From NCBI GenBank assembly GCA_016801885.1, contig CM028897.1, positions 2,773,501-2,837,500 of the forward strand: DNA of 64,000 bases, read 5' to 3'. The number at the start of each line of letters is the position of its first letter. The first letter of the stretch is position 1. The notes beneath the pieces are model-generated. The model did no database searches. It worked only from the letters and a program-made list of their open reading frames with translations, and was not told where the DNA came from. Source of the DNA: Toxotes chatareus. Taxonomy: Eukaryota; Chordata; Actinopteri; Toxotidae. This document shows, in pieces, positions 1 through 11,703 of this stretch. Both the position numbers and the translations under genes were made by a program.

Positions 1-311
1 TGGTTCGACTAACTTTTGTCCCAAAATGCTTCACGTGCCTTTCAATCCGCTACCACCACCGTGACTGATTAATACGGCTGCATCCATGAGAAAACGCCTG
101 TGGCTCTACCGATGGCACTGTCACCATGGCTACAGGGTAGAGGCTCTTGTGCGTACAGTAGCAGCCGCTGCTGCCAAGTAGGCAAAGGGCTTTGTTACCA
201 TAGCAAACTGTTCCATATTTCTGTGAGTATGAGCAAAACAAACTCTTTGTGCCTCTGTGACTGACACGCATAGGGTCGGTTTATAGTCTGTCAGTTTATG
301 GTCGGTCTCAC

Positions 312-3300
312 CTCTTTCACATCCCGCTGCAGTTTCTGGTTGGTCTCCTCCGATCGGGCCAGCTCCCTCCTGGCCGACGTCAGCTGCTCCTCGATCTCCC
401 CGACCTGATGGGGGGGTGAGAATGCGGGACACGAGGCTGAGCGAGCGCACGGTTTGTGATATCTCGTTTGTTGTAGTGAAAGCATTCGACCATCAGCGTG
501 TCTCTGAATCAGGTACCTGTCTGCACATGAGAGCCAGTCTCTCTTTCAGCTGCCCCAGCTCCGACCGCTGTCGCTCTATCTCGCCCTCTCTCTGCCTGTC
601 GATTTCTCCGTCATCCAAGATGGAGGAAGGTCCGTTAGGAAGCCGCTGAATGAAGGAGAAAATATTTACTTGAATTAATGCGTATGATAAATCTGTGATC
701 AGTATCAATCATTCCACCTGGATTATGGGTTACCCTTCATGTGCTGACATTGGACTTACATCTCAAAAACACTTTTTTTTGTCTGGAAGAAAAACTCTCA
801 CAACACTTGAATTTCTAAACACACAAACAGCATCTGTATTTTCATCTCAATAATGGATGGAGGACGGAGCCATCAAAAGAAACTTTATCAAACGAAGTTC
901 TTTACTTATTAACACCAGGACTGAGATAGCAGACGTGGTGTCTTGAGTGTTGACTGAGCAAACACACATTTCTGGCATTTGACTCTGATTAAATTGCTTC
1001 ACAGACGAACTCACTGAAGGGAAGGTGAACTTGTCAGCGGCCGATAAGGAGAAATAACGTCCAGGTAAAGTGCTCTGCTCTGCTCTGATGGATTTAACAC
1101 AACCTGTGTAAAATCCAAGATGGTGCATAACTTCTTCTCTGCCCCACACAGTGCTGCTCAGCGGGAGTGAGCTCAGAGCTCCCACTGATGGCTGGAAGCT
1201 ATATTGCAGCAATTCAAATGCAGGAACATAAACTGCTGCAGAATATCTGGCCACCAGATGCACTTAGTGAGCGAGAATGAAATTATGCAGTATTGTGGAT
1301 TTTATAGGGGCTGTGCTAACTCTAATGGAAATCATCCGTCCTCTGTGGAGGGAAGCTGTTGGTCCACCACTTTGATCCAAACTGAAATATCTCATCAGCT
1401 ATTAAATGGATTCCCATGAGATTGTGTTTGTGATCTCATAACGTTTCATCTAAAAACACATCAGGTTTAGCTCCAAGGCTCTCAGTCTTGTTGTTATTTA
1501 TACCGGCCTAACTCTCCGACTCTTTTCTCACGATAGGTTGTTGAGAAGTTCACCTTTCCTGTCGTGAGTTTATGAAATGCGATTTGTTTGTATGAGCTGA
1601 CTTCGATGTTTCAGGCTCTTTATGAGGCACTGACTGAGCGTCTCTGAAATCGTACAGTAGAAATGCATCTCATTACCTCTTTGCCGTTGTCTAGTCCTTG
1701 CTGCCGTCGCTTGATTTGTTCCCTCAAAGACACAACCTGAAACAACACGGAGCAGAAGCATCAGGGGAGACTCTTACCAGTGACTCAGTGAAACCTGTGG
1801 AGGAACAAACACACTCAGAAATGTGGACTCACCTCTTGAGAGGAGGACTGAAGCTCCTCCTCCAGGACCGACACTCGCTCCAAAGCCACCCGTAGTCTTT
1901 CCCGCACCTTCTCATCCAGAGCTTTGTGGTGCTCGAACAAGGACTTGAGGGCTTTTAGGACCTCCACCTCGCTGGAGACCCCAGCCGGGGACTGGGCCTG
2001 CCGCTTCACCACGGTCATCCTCAGGCTGCGCTCGTGACGGGACACCAGGCATTCCAGATGTTCAAGCAGCAGCTGGAAACACGTGGTTTGTAGTAAAACC
2101 TCTACACGGTGTACCTCATGTAAAATATCCCAGGTGATGAAACATGTTCACATTACAGTGGTACATTTTAAAGTATTTAAATAAATACCCGAACTTTAAT
2201 TAACAGGTTAATAAACACAAGGACATGATGTTAAACATAAATCAGTGCACTGACTCGTGTGTTGTTCCTCTCTGCCTTCAGCTCTGCTATCTCCTCCTCT
2301 CTCTCCAGCAGCTGTTCCCGGCAGAGGTTCAGCTCTTTGGTCAGCACTGCAAACTCCTGCAGGGTCACAAGAGGGAGCTGTTATTGACTCCATGCTGCTG
2401 CTGCTGCTGCTGCATGAGGTCATGAGTACAGTTCATCCATGCTGATCGCACACACTCAAACTACAAGGTTCAGTGCATCCACAAATTATTTTGTAATGAA
2501 GCGATGTACTTTCCCACGTTCCTTAAACCCTCCTCATCTGCTTCAACTTCCATTCGTGACCTCCCTCATTTCCCAGAACGGTCACAGAGAGCTGGTCGGT
2601 TTTACAGGTGGAAGGATAAGTAACAAGCTAACAGCGGAGTGAATGTCACTAAAACATTTTTATTTCCTCCGTTGCTTCTTCCTTTTTATTGCTGAATGCT
2701 GTTGAAAAACAGCTGTTCTAGGACAAATCTCTCTGCTTTACTCAGAGAGAATAAGAAACATCCACCACTAAACACTAAAACTAACGAAAAGACTCTGGAC
2801 TGTAAAGTTTACTGCCATGATTTCCTGTTAACTCACAGTCCAACAACGAACAATGAAACACATGCATACAGCACATCAACAAAAATGACACTTAATTTCA
2901 CCTGAAATGATTTCTTAATGGAGCGCTGTACTTTCCCACATCCCTTAAATCTGCCTGAACTTTCACTGACGACTTCCCTTCGGAAAACCCTCACAGAACA
3001 GGCATTAACTTGGTTTAGCTGTTTGGTTTTAGAGGTGAGGGGATCGATGGCTGCATTGCCTTGAAGCTGCACTGTAAAACATTTTTATTTCCTCTACTGT
3101 TTCTTTCACGTACTTCTCCCTGTATGATTGATAATTGGAGGGAATGAAACCAACAAATGATGCCATGATCAATGAAAACTCCAAGGTAACTGGCCTACAT
3201 GCGCCACGAATTCCTTCAGGAAACCATCAGAGAGCAGGCATTAACTGGGTTTAGTCGTCTGGTTTTACAGGTAGAGGGATTTATAACGTGTTAGCATGGG

Positions 3301-6300
3301 CGTGAAGGTTTCCAATTAGGAAAATAAGAGTATAGCACAGTGTCTTATGGCTTACAGCTGCACTGCATTGACATTTCTTTTATTTCCGCTGTTGCTTCTT
3401 TAATGGATTCCTTCCTGTTTGACTAATAAATGATGGCTCAATGGGACTAAAACAGATAATGTTAGAATTGCTGGAAATTTCGTTACGGAACTCCACAGCA
3501 AGTGGACTGGAAATTTCCAAGCATGAGGTTACCTCTTCTGTCTTATCCCACAGAATAAGAAACATGCACCACTACATTAAAAACCCCAGACTGTAACTTT
3601 CACTGCCAGAATATTCAGCTAACCCACACAGCGCAATTAACTACAGTGCACAATCTGACAAATCTTGATCTAATTAGAGAACTCACACATTCAGCCAAAA
3701 CTAAATTTCTTTGCATTAAACACACGCACACAAAAATGCACAAAAATGCAGCTACACTGCGGTTGCAAGAGGGAACAACTCACTAAGAACCAGCCTCACA
3801 GCAAACACGGTGCAGCCTCTGCCATGTCTACCGCAGCGTTCACGGCTCACGGCCACCGGGACTCTTAAACCGGGCCTCCATATAAAATCTAACAGCCAGC
3901 TTTACTGCACGTGTTGCACCTGAAATTGGTTTAATTGCGCAATAACCGCGACTGGCTGTGCGTTTGCCCGTCATTAAAACAAATGCCTGGAGGTTAAACA
4001 AGCATGAGAGAAATGGGAACTAGGCCAGCGCGGTGTAATGTCTAATATCTCCAACTCAGAGCGGTCCAGTTAAATTGTTGTGATTTTGTGCAATTTTCTC
4101 CAATTATGTATAATTGTGAGGTTAGTGACATGATAGTTATGATTCAAATCTGCTGCCTTTAATGTAACTCAGTGGTATCTATGGCAACAAATCAACAAAG
4201 AGAGGATGAGTGACGTTATTGAGTACAAGCCACTTGGACGGAGTCTAACTTTCAGCACTGATTATCTATCTATCTATAATTGAAGATCTCCTGGAGAAGT
4301 CTCGACTGTCGTGTGCGATCGTGGCGTGATGCACACATGACACAGAGCGTACAAACACGTATGCGCTGAATCATGTGTGTTTTCAAAATCGCTTATGCAA
4401 ACGAGCCATTTGAGGGCAGTGAAGCATGCACGGCGCTGCTGTTATCTTTGCTCTGTGTTAACAGTGATCAGTTTACCCACATGGCAGCAGACAGCCGCCG
4501 TACCTCACGCCGCCTTGCAGCCAAAATGCATTTAAAAAGTACAGCATGTATAAGTGTGTAACGAGCTCCTGAGCTGATGCGCTCAGTGGGCTGAAATAGG
4601 GGAGGATGGGAGAGAGAAGTGAAAGGAGGAAGCTTATTTGAAAAGCTAGAAGAGGAAGGGGTGAGGGAGGAAATTGCTGTGTACAGATGGCATGTTCTGG
4701 GCCCAAAGGACATCATAATTCTGGGATTAATTCATGTAAAAGACGGCGTGAGGTGGACCGGCGACACCAGACACTTTCTAGATTCCTCTCTCTCTCTCTC
4801 GCCTCTTTTCGGTCGCCATCATTTTGGTCAGATACGCGAATCATTCGGCTCCCCGACCGCGCTGGCGTTCACCTCTTATGCTTTTTCATTTTCCACTCTC
4901 TCCCATCTCAGTCCTGCCGCTCAATCTCCCCCTTCATCCATTTCAATCTCCCCCTGTCACGATACACGACATGTAAAACAGACTCTGCCGCCTTAATAGT
5001 GTGCAGCAAATATGCAAATGGGTTTGATTTGTTAGTCTCTGTGTGTTTCATATCACCAGGTTTTTTTTTTCCTCTCTGTGCCATGCTGTCGCTCTCTCCA
5101 TCCCTCTCTCCTGGCAACGTCTACACACACAGACGAACTCAGTGAACTCATCTACTGTAGAACGTATCACAGCACTCCATGTGTTCCTCTGTCTGTGCAT
5201 GTGTGTGTGTGTGTTTCTGCAGATGTGTGCGCCATATTGATCTCCTCTCACTGAGGTAATATGGCCCTTTAATGTCCAGTCACTCCGTGTTAGAATGTGC
5301 GGCACTGCTACATCTGTTATTTCATTTCTGATATTTCAGGCGTAGCAACAGAGAAAAATAGGTACTAACAATGAGGGAGGCATCATCGCTGCCTGAGGCG
5401 TCCAACAACGACTCCGGCCTGAAAATAGTATGTTGAGTGGAATTACAAAATGATTAGCTCTCGGGCACCGGGATGTGGGATAATATTGGCTCCGGTGCTA
5501 CAGGGACAAACGTAACATTTCGCCATCGTCTCCAGGTTTTAGGTGCCTCTCATGGTTTTACCTTCATTACATTTGAGTCACAAAGCCAAGCCTCGGATTT
5601 TTCTACAAATAAATGACAACCAAAATCCCCCAAAAAACTCTTAAAAAAAAAAAAAAAAAATATTCAGAACAAAAAACAGTCTTTGAAAAAAAAAACAATC
5701 TTCTTTCTCCTTTCTTAAGCTGCGCCTGGCTTTCTGAACCAAACAAATACGGTGGCCTGAAAGGACATATCTCCTTTGTCAATTTGTACAACATGAACTA
5801 AAATAAAAACTGGATAATAACCTATATTGAAAAAAAAAACCTAACATTGTTTACTGAATGAGAATCAGATGTGAATAAACTTAGTACTTTTAATCTAAAA
5901 GTTTAATTAGTTTTGAAGCTCTGATACTTGAGTACTTTTGTTTTCGCAGATGTTGGATGTAGTTACTAGTCAGTTTGGTGAATAAAATCTTCAACATTAA
6001 ATATCACTGTTTAATTCAATTAAAATTCTTCTGCCTCAGCCACATTTTATCCTACAGACCCCCCCCCCCGCCTCAGCGCCACCTGAACCAGCAGCAACAT
6101 TAAAATCCTGCTTACAGGTTCACACATCAATAATTCAACACTGTGATAGGAACCATTTTCACAATGAGTACTTTTGATACAGGAGAACATTCCACTCGTA
6201 ATACCTGTTTACGTTTACCGAGGACAGATTTTTGAACGCAGCACTTCTGCCTGCAGCGCTGCAGCTGCTCGTCGTGGTTTTAGTGTTTTTGCTCACTCGC

Positions 6301-7191
6301 TGATGAACAAGCTAAGCTGGTTTTCAGTTTTATATTTACCATGTGTTCTTCATTCAGAAGGTTATTTTAGGTATTCGTTTAAAATTTGCACAAATTATTA
6401 TGTGGAATGCACAATTTAAAAAAATGTCATCAGTTTTCTTAAAACTTTGTTTAAGATCCAAATGTTTTGGGTCCTCTCAGTGATGATGCTGCTGTGGGAT
6501 GTGTGTGTGTGCAGCATCGTGAGTAACAAATCACCTCTGGATCCAAACTGCATTTCATTTGACTGGAGAAATCTAAGCCTGAGTCTGAGTCTCCATTTTG
6601 AAGTGTAACATGCAGACTGTTGGATGTACACACACCATTATAATCAGGGAGACAGAGGCAGGAGCAGTGAGCTGAACTGAGACAAGTGTTTCCTCCACAG
6701 ACAGATTCTCGTCTCTAAAAACAGAATTTAGATCAGCGTGTGGCACCAAAACTCTTCAAATTAAGCTGGTGAGATTCTCTCAGGTGGATCAGCAGCTCCT
6801 GCCCTCCCCCTGTATGTTCCTCCGACCCCCCCCCACCCAATCCTCGTACCTGTGGCAGGGCGATGGACAGCTGCCTCTGGAGCGACTCCTTCTCATGGCC
6901 CAGCTCTCGCAGTCGCAGGTGGGCCGTCCCCAGACTCTCCTGGGTCTCCCTCAGACTCTCCAGCAGCCTCTCCCTCTCCGTCAGCATGTTCACCATCAGC
7001 GACTCCAGGTTGCCCGTGCTTCCCCCTTCATCGCCTCCGCCGCCACCACCTCGGGGATCCCGGCTGCTGTAGCCCCCCATGCCTCCTAGGCCTCCGCCCA
7101 TCCCTCCTCCGCCCCCAGCCGGGGAGGACGAGCCGCCTCCTCCCCCACCGCGCCCGTCCTCTGAGATGGTGGGCATCACCTCGCACATCAT
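312..7191 (-). CDS. ppfia3: Liprin-alpha-3, N-terminal part (5' six coding exons; gene continues off the left edge)
   Basis: Liprin-alpha is a presynaptic active-zone scaffold whose N-terminal coiled coils bind partners such as RIM, ELKS and LAR-type phosphatases; the SAM domains lie further 3' and are outside the window. Coding exons on the minus strand: 6850-7191, 2255-2356, 1833-2072, 1677-1736, 517-645, 312-404, all with GT/AG junctions and all phase 0. The protein starts MMCEVMPTISEDGR, as in mammalian liprin-alpha, then a glycine-rich insert, then LMVNMLTERERLLESLRE and LRELGHEKESLQRQLSIALP. The later exons encode EFAVLTKELNLCREQLLERE, a block containing SRHERSLRMTVVKRQAQSP and VEVLKALKSLFEHHKALDEK, and then more coiled coil. 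The 80-residue block matches PPFIA3 most closely from memory. Intron 1 is about 4.5 kb and carries a tandem repeat. The paralogue assignment also rests on the neighbouring nucb1, tbc1d17, akt1s1 and emc10. Confidence 0.93.
2485..3665. repeat. Degenerate tandem repeat, unit about 420 bp, in ppfia3 intron 1
   Basis: Blocks recur in the same order. TGTACTTTCCCAC followed by CCTTAAA lies near 2506 and 2928. The ending ACATTTTTATTTCCTC lies near 2653 and 3080, with a diverged version near 3370. GTTTTACAGGT or GTTTTAGAGGT lies near 2600, 3025 and 3262. AGAATAAGAAACAT plus CACCACTA lies near 2749 and 3552. Copies one and two are offset by about 422 bp; the third is shortened internally. I recognise no coding content or mobile-element family. 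Confidence 0.7.
4748..6740. other. Intron 1 of ppfia3, left-over part: low-complexity tracts only
   Basis: This stretch holds a CT microsatellite near 4787, homopolymer A and T runs near 5064, 5641 and 5830, a GT run near 5199 and a C run near 6060. The open frames here are short, show no family resemblance and sit between confirmed ppfia3 exons. No exon is supported. Confidence 0.5.
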
Positions 7192-7770
7192 CTTGAGGCC
7201 TGGATGCGAGAGGCGTTATCTGAGAAGACGACTAGGACACTTGAGCACAGTGTCTGGTGAAGGACTGATCGGCTCTCGTCATGAAACGCTCAACAGTTCC
7301 TGCCCTGCGAAGGGTCTTTCCTCTGAAGCTGATTGGCTGAGGCTGGCAGGCAAGGATGCTGGGCTGGGCAGCTGTGGGAATGTGTGAGTGAGGGAAAATT
7401 GAGAAAAGGGATATGGGATTAAAGTGATTCAGGGAAACGGTGTGAGGTGCCAGGGCAGGGGGCGCTGAGGGTTGAAGGTGGAAGGGGGGTGGGGTGTGGG
7501 GTGGGGTGCAGGGGCAAAAGGGAGAAGTGCAGGTCTGGTGGGTGACCTCTGACCCCGGGCAGGGTTCACTGAGACGAGAGACGAACCTGGAAAGAGAAGT
7601 AGAAGAAGAAGAAGAAGAAGAGAGGGAGCGATGTGATTGGATGTGATGATGAGAGATGCTGGAGGAGGAGGATGGAGTAAAAAGATGAAGGCCACGCTCC
7701 CACAACATATAACCTGCGTTTCCCACCTGGCTAAGATCCCTCCTATCATCACTCATGTGGATCCAAGCTG

Positions 7771-7868
7771 ACACACACACACACACACACACACTAACAG
7801 CACATGCACCTTTCCAAGGCGTTTTTCCAAACCTCACAGACAGAATAACCGTTGCTGTTGCAGCAGCG

Positions 7869-7900
<32 letters not shown>

Positions 7901-7912
7901 CACACACACACA
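7771..7912. repeat. Microsatellite cluster: (AC)12 and (CT)13 followed by a short CA run
   Basis: An AC dinucleotide run covers 7771-7794. A CT run covers about 7871-7897 and passes directly into a short CA run at 7901-7912. It lies upstream of the liprin start codon, in the probable 5' intron. Open frames across it are artefacts of the repeats. Confidence 0.9.
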
Positions 7913-8712
7913 CCGGCATCGCGATACTCAGCGTCTGGAGTAATTCATCCATCAGTGCGTGTCTCGGCTTTATGTACCCGAGCGTCCACAGCCATAATGG
8001 TAATAATGAATGCGCATGATGTTACGGAAATGAGTCGTGGATGGCAGCTTTTACCTCAGCAGCCCACGAAACGCCGTAACGCGACTCCAGAACAATTATG
8101 AGGCCTTTAGATGGGAGAAAGACGCGGCGCTGTTTCTAACATTGATGTTTAAAAAAAAAAAAAAAAAAGGGTGTCATCATGAATTGTAATTACGGGCTGT
8201 ATCCAGGAGGAAATAGGCTTCTTTTCTACGGCTCCGGGAACCATCTGTAAAAATATTCTGGCGAATCAGGAGGCTCATTATCCTCGGACGGGAAACGAAT
8301 TGCTGTCTTAACAAAATAAACGGTCTAAATGGGGGAAAACAGCCATTTTTCAAAGTGTATCTCAGGCTGCACAGATAGCCTCACACCGCTATCACATCAT
8401 GGTGGGAGGTGCCAATCATCCTGTAATGATGTAGGCCTAATTAACAGATCAAATCACAAGATATTACGCAATTGGCTAATTTTTATGTGACATGATGAAC
8501 CTTAATTTCAGAAAACGGTGCGCCGCTTTGGCTTTATTCCGACTGCAAGGCGTCTATTTCCTATCAACACCCCATCGCCCCCCTCCACACACACACACAC
8601 CACCACCACCACCCTGCCCCCCTCCCACCCATAAAAACAGCTGGACGGGTAGATCTGTGCGCCGTAAACCGCCGTGGATTTCAGCCGCCACCGAGCATTT
8701 TGAGCGTCTTAC

Positions 8713-8900
8713 CCTTTCCATGATCGACAGAGAAGGGAAATAAACGCGCATCGTTGGCCGGTTCACTCCATCAGAGCATCCGAGAGACGGAGGCTGCAGG
8801 TTATCCCCGTTACAGCCCGGTTACCAGCCTGCCCCATCCCCTCCCTCTCTCTGCTGAGGGAGCGACGGTTCGGCTCACCGCTGTGCTGCGGGAAACACGG
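8713..8900 (-). other. ppfia3: Candidate non-coding first exon of ppfia3
   Basis: On the minus strand a good donor (AAAGG then GTAAGACG) lies at 8713/8712, about 1.5 kb upstream of the coding start at 7191. A possible acceptor sits just before the start codon, with CAG sequences around 7200-7210. The upper boundary is not visible and is set only approximately. The surrounding DNA (8640-8960) is richer in CpG than its flanks, as expected near a promoter. This is an inference from splice-site quality and position. Confidence 0.3.
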
Positions 8901-8960
8901 CCAGCATCCGGTCAGGACTTTCAGAATATAACGTGCGAGAGTGGAACAGCTGTTCACACC

Positions 8961-11380
8961 AAATAGAAACAAGCAGGATTATGAGGAATCCAAACAGAGA
9001 GTGGGATAATATACAGTTTAATAACCATATTACATGCATTCATAACTTTCATTCATTCATTATATGTGCCTTACATTATTATATATGCCACCCTGCACTA
9101 ACTACACAGTGTAGAAACGTGACAAAGAAAAGCTTTGAATCTTGATACTTATATCTTTATACTATCATGTAATTTCTTTTGAAAACAAAACAAAAAAAAG
9201 ATTAGGGACTGACAAACTACTTATTTAAAGAGGGTAATATTTGAAGAGGCAGACCAGTTGACACTTTATTGTGAAAACAAAAAAAGCGCTTCCGCTTCTG
9301 TACCTGATGTTTCTGTGGACCTTGACGACCTCCTCTCGTCCCTCCTCTCGTCCCTCCTCGTCTCTCCTTCTTCCCTGAAGGATGCTGGGTCTTAAAGAAA
9401 CAAACCTCCACCGGCTTTCACCATGTAACCCCCCGGTCACATCCTCACTCTCACCTCTGACTGCACTTTGTTACGGGTTATTTCTTCCTGCCTTTACACA
9501 GAAAACCGGCGAACACCATCAGAGCAGCTGATTTCTCAGTGTATTCTCACCGTGTGCTGGATGAAACTTGAGGAAATAATTAAACAATTGCGCCCCCTGG
9601 CGCCCGAACGGGAGAATCGCAGTGTACCAGGACCAGAGGGCTTTCAGCTAAACGTCTAAATTTAAGGCAACAATCATGGAGGCACTTTATTTGTGATATT
9701 GAAGGTTGAGAGGAATTTTTAAAAGGTCGCAGTCAGAAACAAAGGACGTTAAAATGACCGTTAATCTGACTTTAAAAGTTTACATAAGCTCAGGTGTTGT
9801 GGAGGTTTGTTGAGGCTCATTTTAAGGATTAAATTAGTTTCATCGAATAAATTAAAATAATTGAGACAAATTTCTTCCCCGTGATTGAATCACCCGCTGC
9901 TGGTGTCAGAAGATTGACAGGCATGTCAGTGAGAACTTACCAATCACCATCACCGGTCAAGAAAGGCTCGGTCCCTCAGCCAATCAGAGAGCTCATGGGA
10001 GGCGGGTGTTAAACTCCAAAGGGGTGGGGTGTGGGGTGACGTAATGTCCTGCTCAGAGAGGTTGATGTAGAGGACAGGCAAATTAAATTTTACATATAAA
10101 AATATTTTTGGAGAGATGGGGAAAGAAAGAGAGAGAGAAGGACAAAATCTCAAAGAAAAAAAGAGGAAGAGGAGAGTCTCAGTCTGAGGGCTGACGGCCA
10201 CGTCTGAGCTCCAGCTCCTAAAACAGAGTCACTACTGACTGATTCATACAAATACAGTATGATGGCCGTGCATGGTCTTACAGGACAGCACAAAGTTTAA
10301 TGGGCCAGATCCAAAGTTATTTTTATGTAAATTATAAATAATTTTCAGGCCAGTTTCCATTTTCATGTCCACAGCAAAATGTATAAATCATTTACCAAAT
10401 ATAAACTAAAGATGAATTCTGAAAATAAATAGTGTTTCTGTATTTCAGTTTCTGTGTCTTCAGCACAATTTTGCTGCTGAAATCTGACTGATGTGAGTTT
10501 TACACAGTGAGTTTACCACAGCAGTGAAACTAGGAATAGAATGGGAGATTGTCGTCTTAAAAACACTTGAATTGTGATGCATTTTGGAACTGATAACGGC
10601 TAATGTGGGCAGAGAGAATTTCAGCTACTGTATATAAAACAAAAACATATCTGTGCATCCATGATCAGCAGGATTATACTATAATCAGATGGAGTCTAAT
10701 CTAAACTATATTTGTCTCTATATTACTGGACAATTTATTTAGTAACTGTGCTCTGCTGTGTCTGAATCCCACAGATTGAATAATACTTACTTCATGATCC
10801 AGGCAACTTCCTTAGGACGTCTTCATTTGGCTGATGTGACAGCGCCGAGTGACAGGAGGCAGCTGCATGGACCCCGGGAGCGGGGGGGCACACGGGGTCA
10901 CCAGAGATCAGCGGGTCAGAGGAATGCTGATAGGAATGCAACGAGCGGCGGCCAGGGGAGCAACTCGCCAGGAGGACAACAACAAGGAAGCAGCAGGTCC
11001 CCAGGGGGCCATGACGGTGGACAACAGGCTGCAGTCTGCTGAGACACTCGGTGACCCAGAGGAGGAGGAGGAGCAGGAAGGGCTCAGAAAAACAGATGAA
11101 ACTGTGGTGAATGTACACACACATCCAGCTTTCACACTCAGGACACTCTCACACCTCTCTTTAGGTTTCTTACATAGTTTGTACATTTATTATTATTGAA
11201 AATCATAATATTTCATCAAAATCATAATGTTTGTGTATTTATTTTTTATTTATACTTTACCTGTGATGTAGAGCAGAGTTTCTTGAAGGTGGTCTAGATA
11301 AAAGTTGTTCTCCAGGAACACGATATCAAGCAGCATCACTCTAATAAACACGGCCTAGTTTAGAGGTTTTAAATTAAGAT
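8961..11380. other. Intergenic DNA between ppfia3 and nucb1
   Basis: I see no supported gene here. The interval contains AT-rich DNA, a poly-A run near 9192, a purine-rich stretch near 10110-10175, and overlapping open frames on both strands at 10758-11199 that show no recognisable domain and have no splice partner. It separates the presumed ppfia3 promoter from the nucb1 3' end. Confidence 0.5.
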
Positions 11381-11386
11381 TTTATT
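11381..11386 (-). terminator. nucb1: Poly(A) signal of nucb1 (AATAAA on the minus strand)
   Basis: This is the first AATAAA on the minus strand after the nucb1 stop codon at 11704-11706, which gives a 3' UTR of roughly 340 nt. A second candidate occurs near 11236. Confidence 0.45.
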
Positions 11387-11703
11387 TGAAGGTGTTTGTG
11401 GTTTTACACTTAATCTCCTGCGTGAATGAAAACTTCACAGTAATGGAAGATTTCTGAAAATACATACATGAGATATCTGTTGTTTTGAGATCTTTAGTCT
11501 AATGTAACGTCCACAGAAATGAACACACAGTACAACGTGCCATGATTCACGAGCCAAGTCTGTCTGAATTTATACGAACAGTTCACATAATTCAGTTTGC
11601 AGAACCCATCTGGATATCTGTGTCAGTGCAAATCAGAATATGTGTGTGTGTGTGTGAGTGTGTGTGAGTGTGTGTGTGAGTAAGGCTGTCAGAGCGTGGT
11701 GCA

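Noticed and set aside
6852..7387. Pro/Ser-rich plus-strand frames opposite the first liprin exon
   Set aside because: They are shadows of the Gly-rich liprin coding exon on the other strand.
7232..7909. A 225-codon minus-strand frame upstream of the liprin start
   Set aside because: It is driven by CT and CA microsatellites (Glu-Arg and Val-Cys repeats) and runs into the liprin 5' region.
10758..11199. Overlapping open frames on both strands between ppfia3 and nucb1
   Set aside because: Low-complexity Glu- or Ser-rich translations in several frames at once, with no recognisable family. They were not called as genes.
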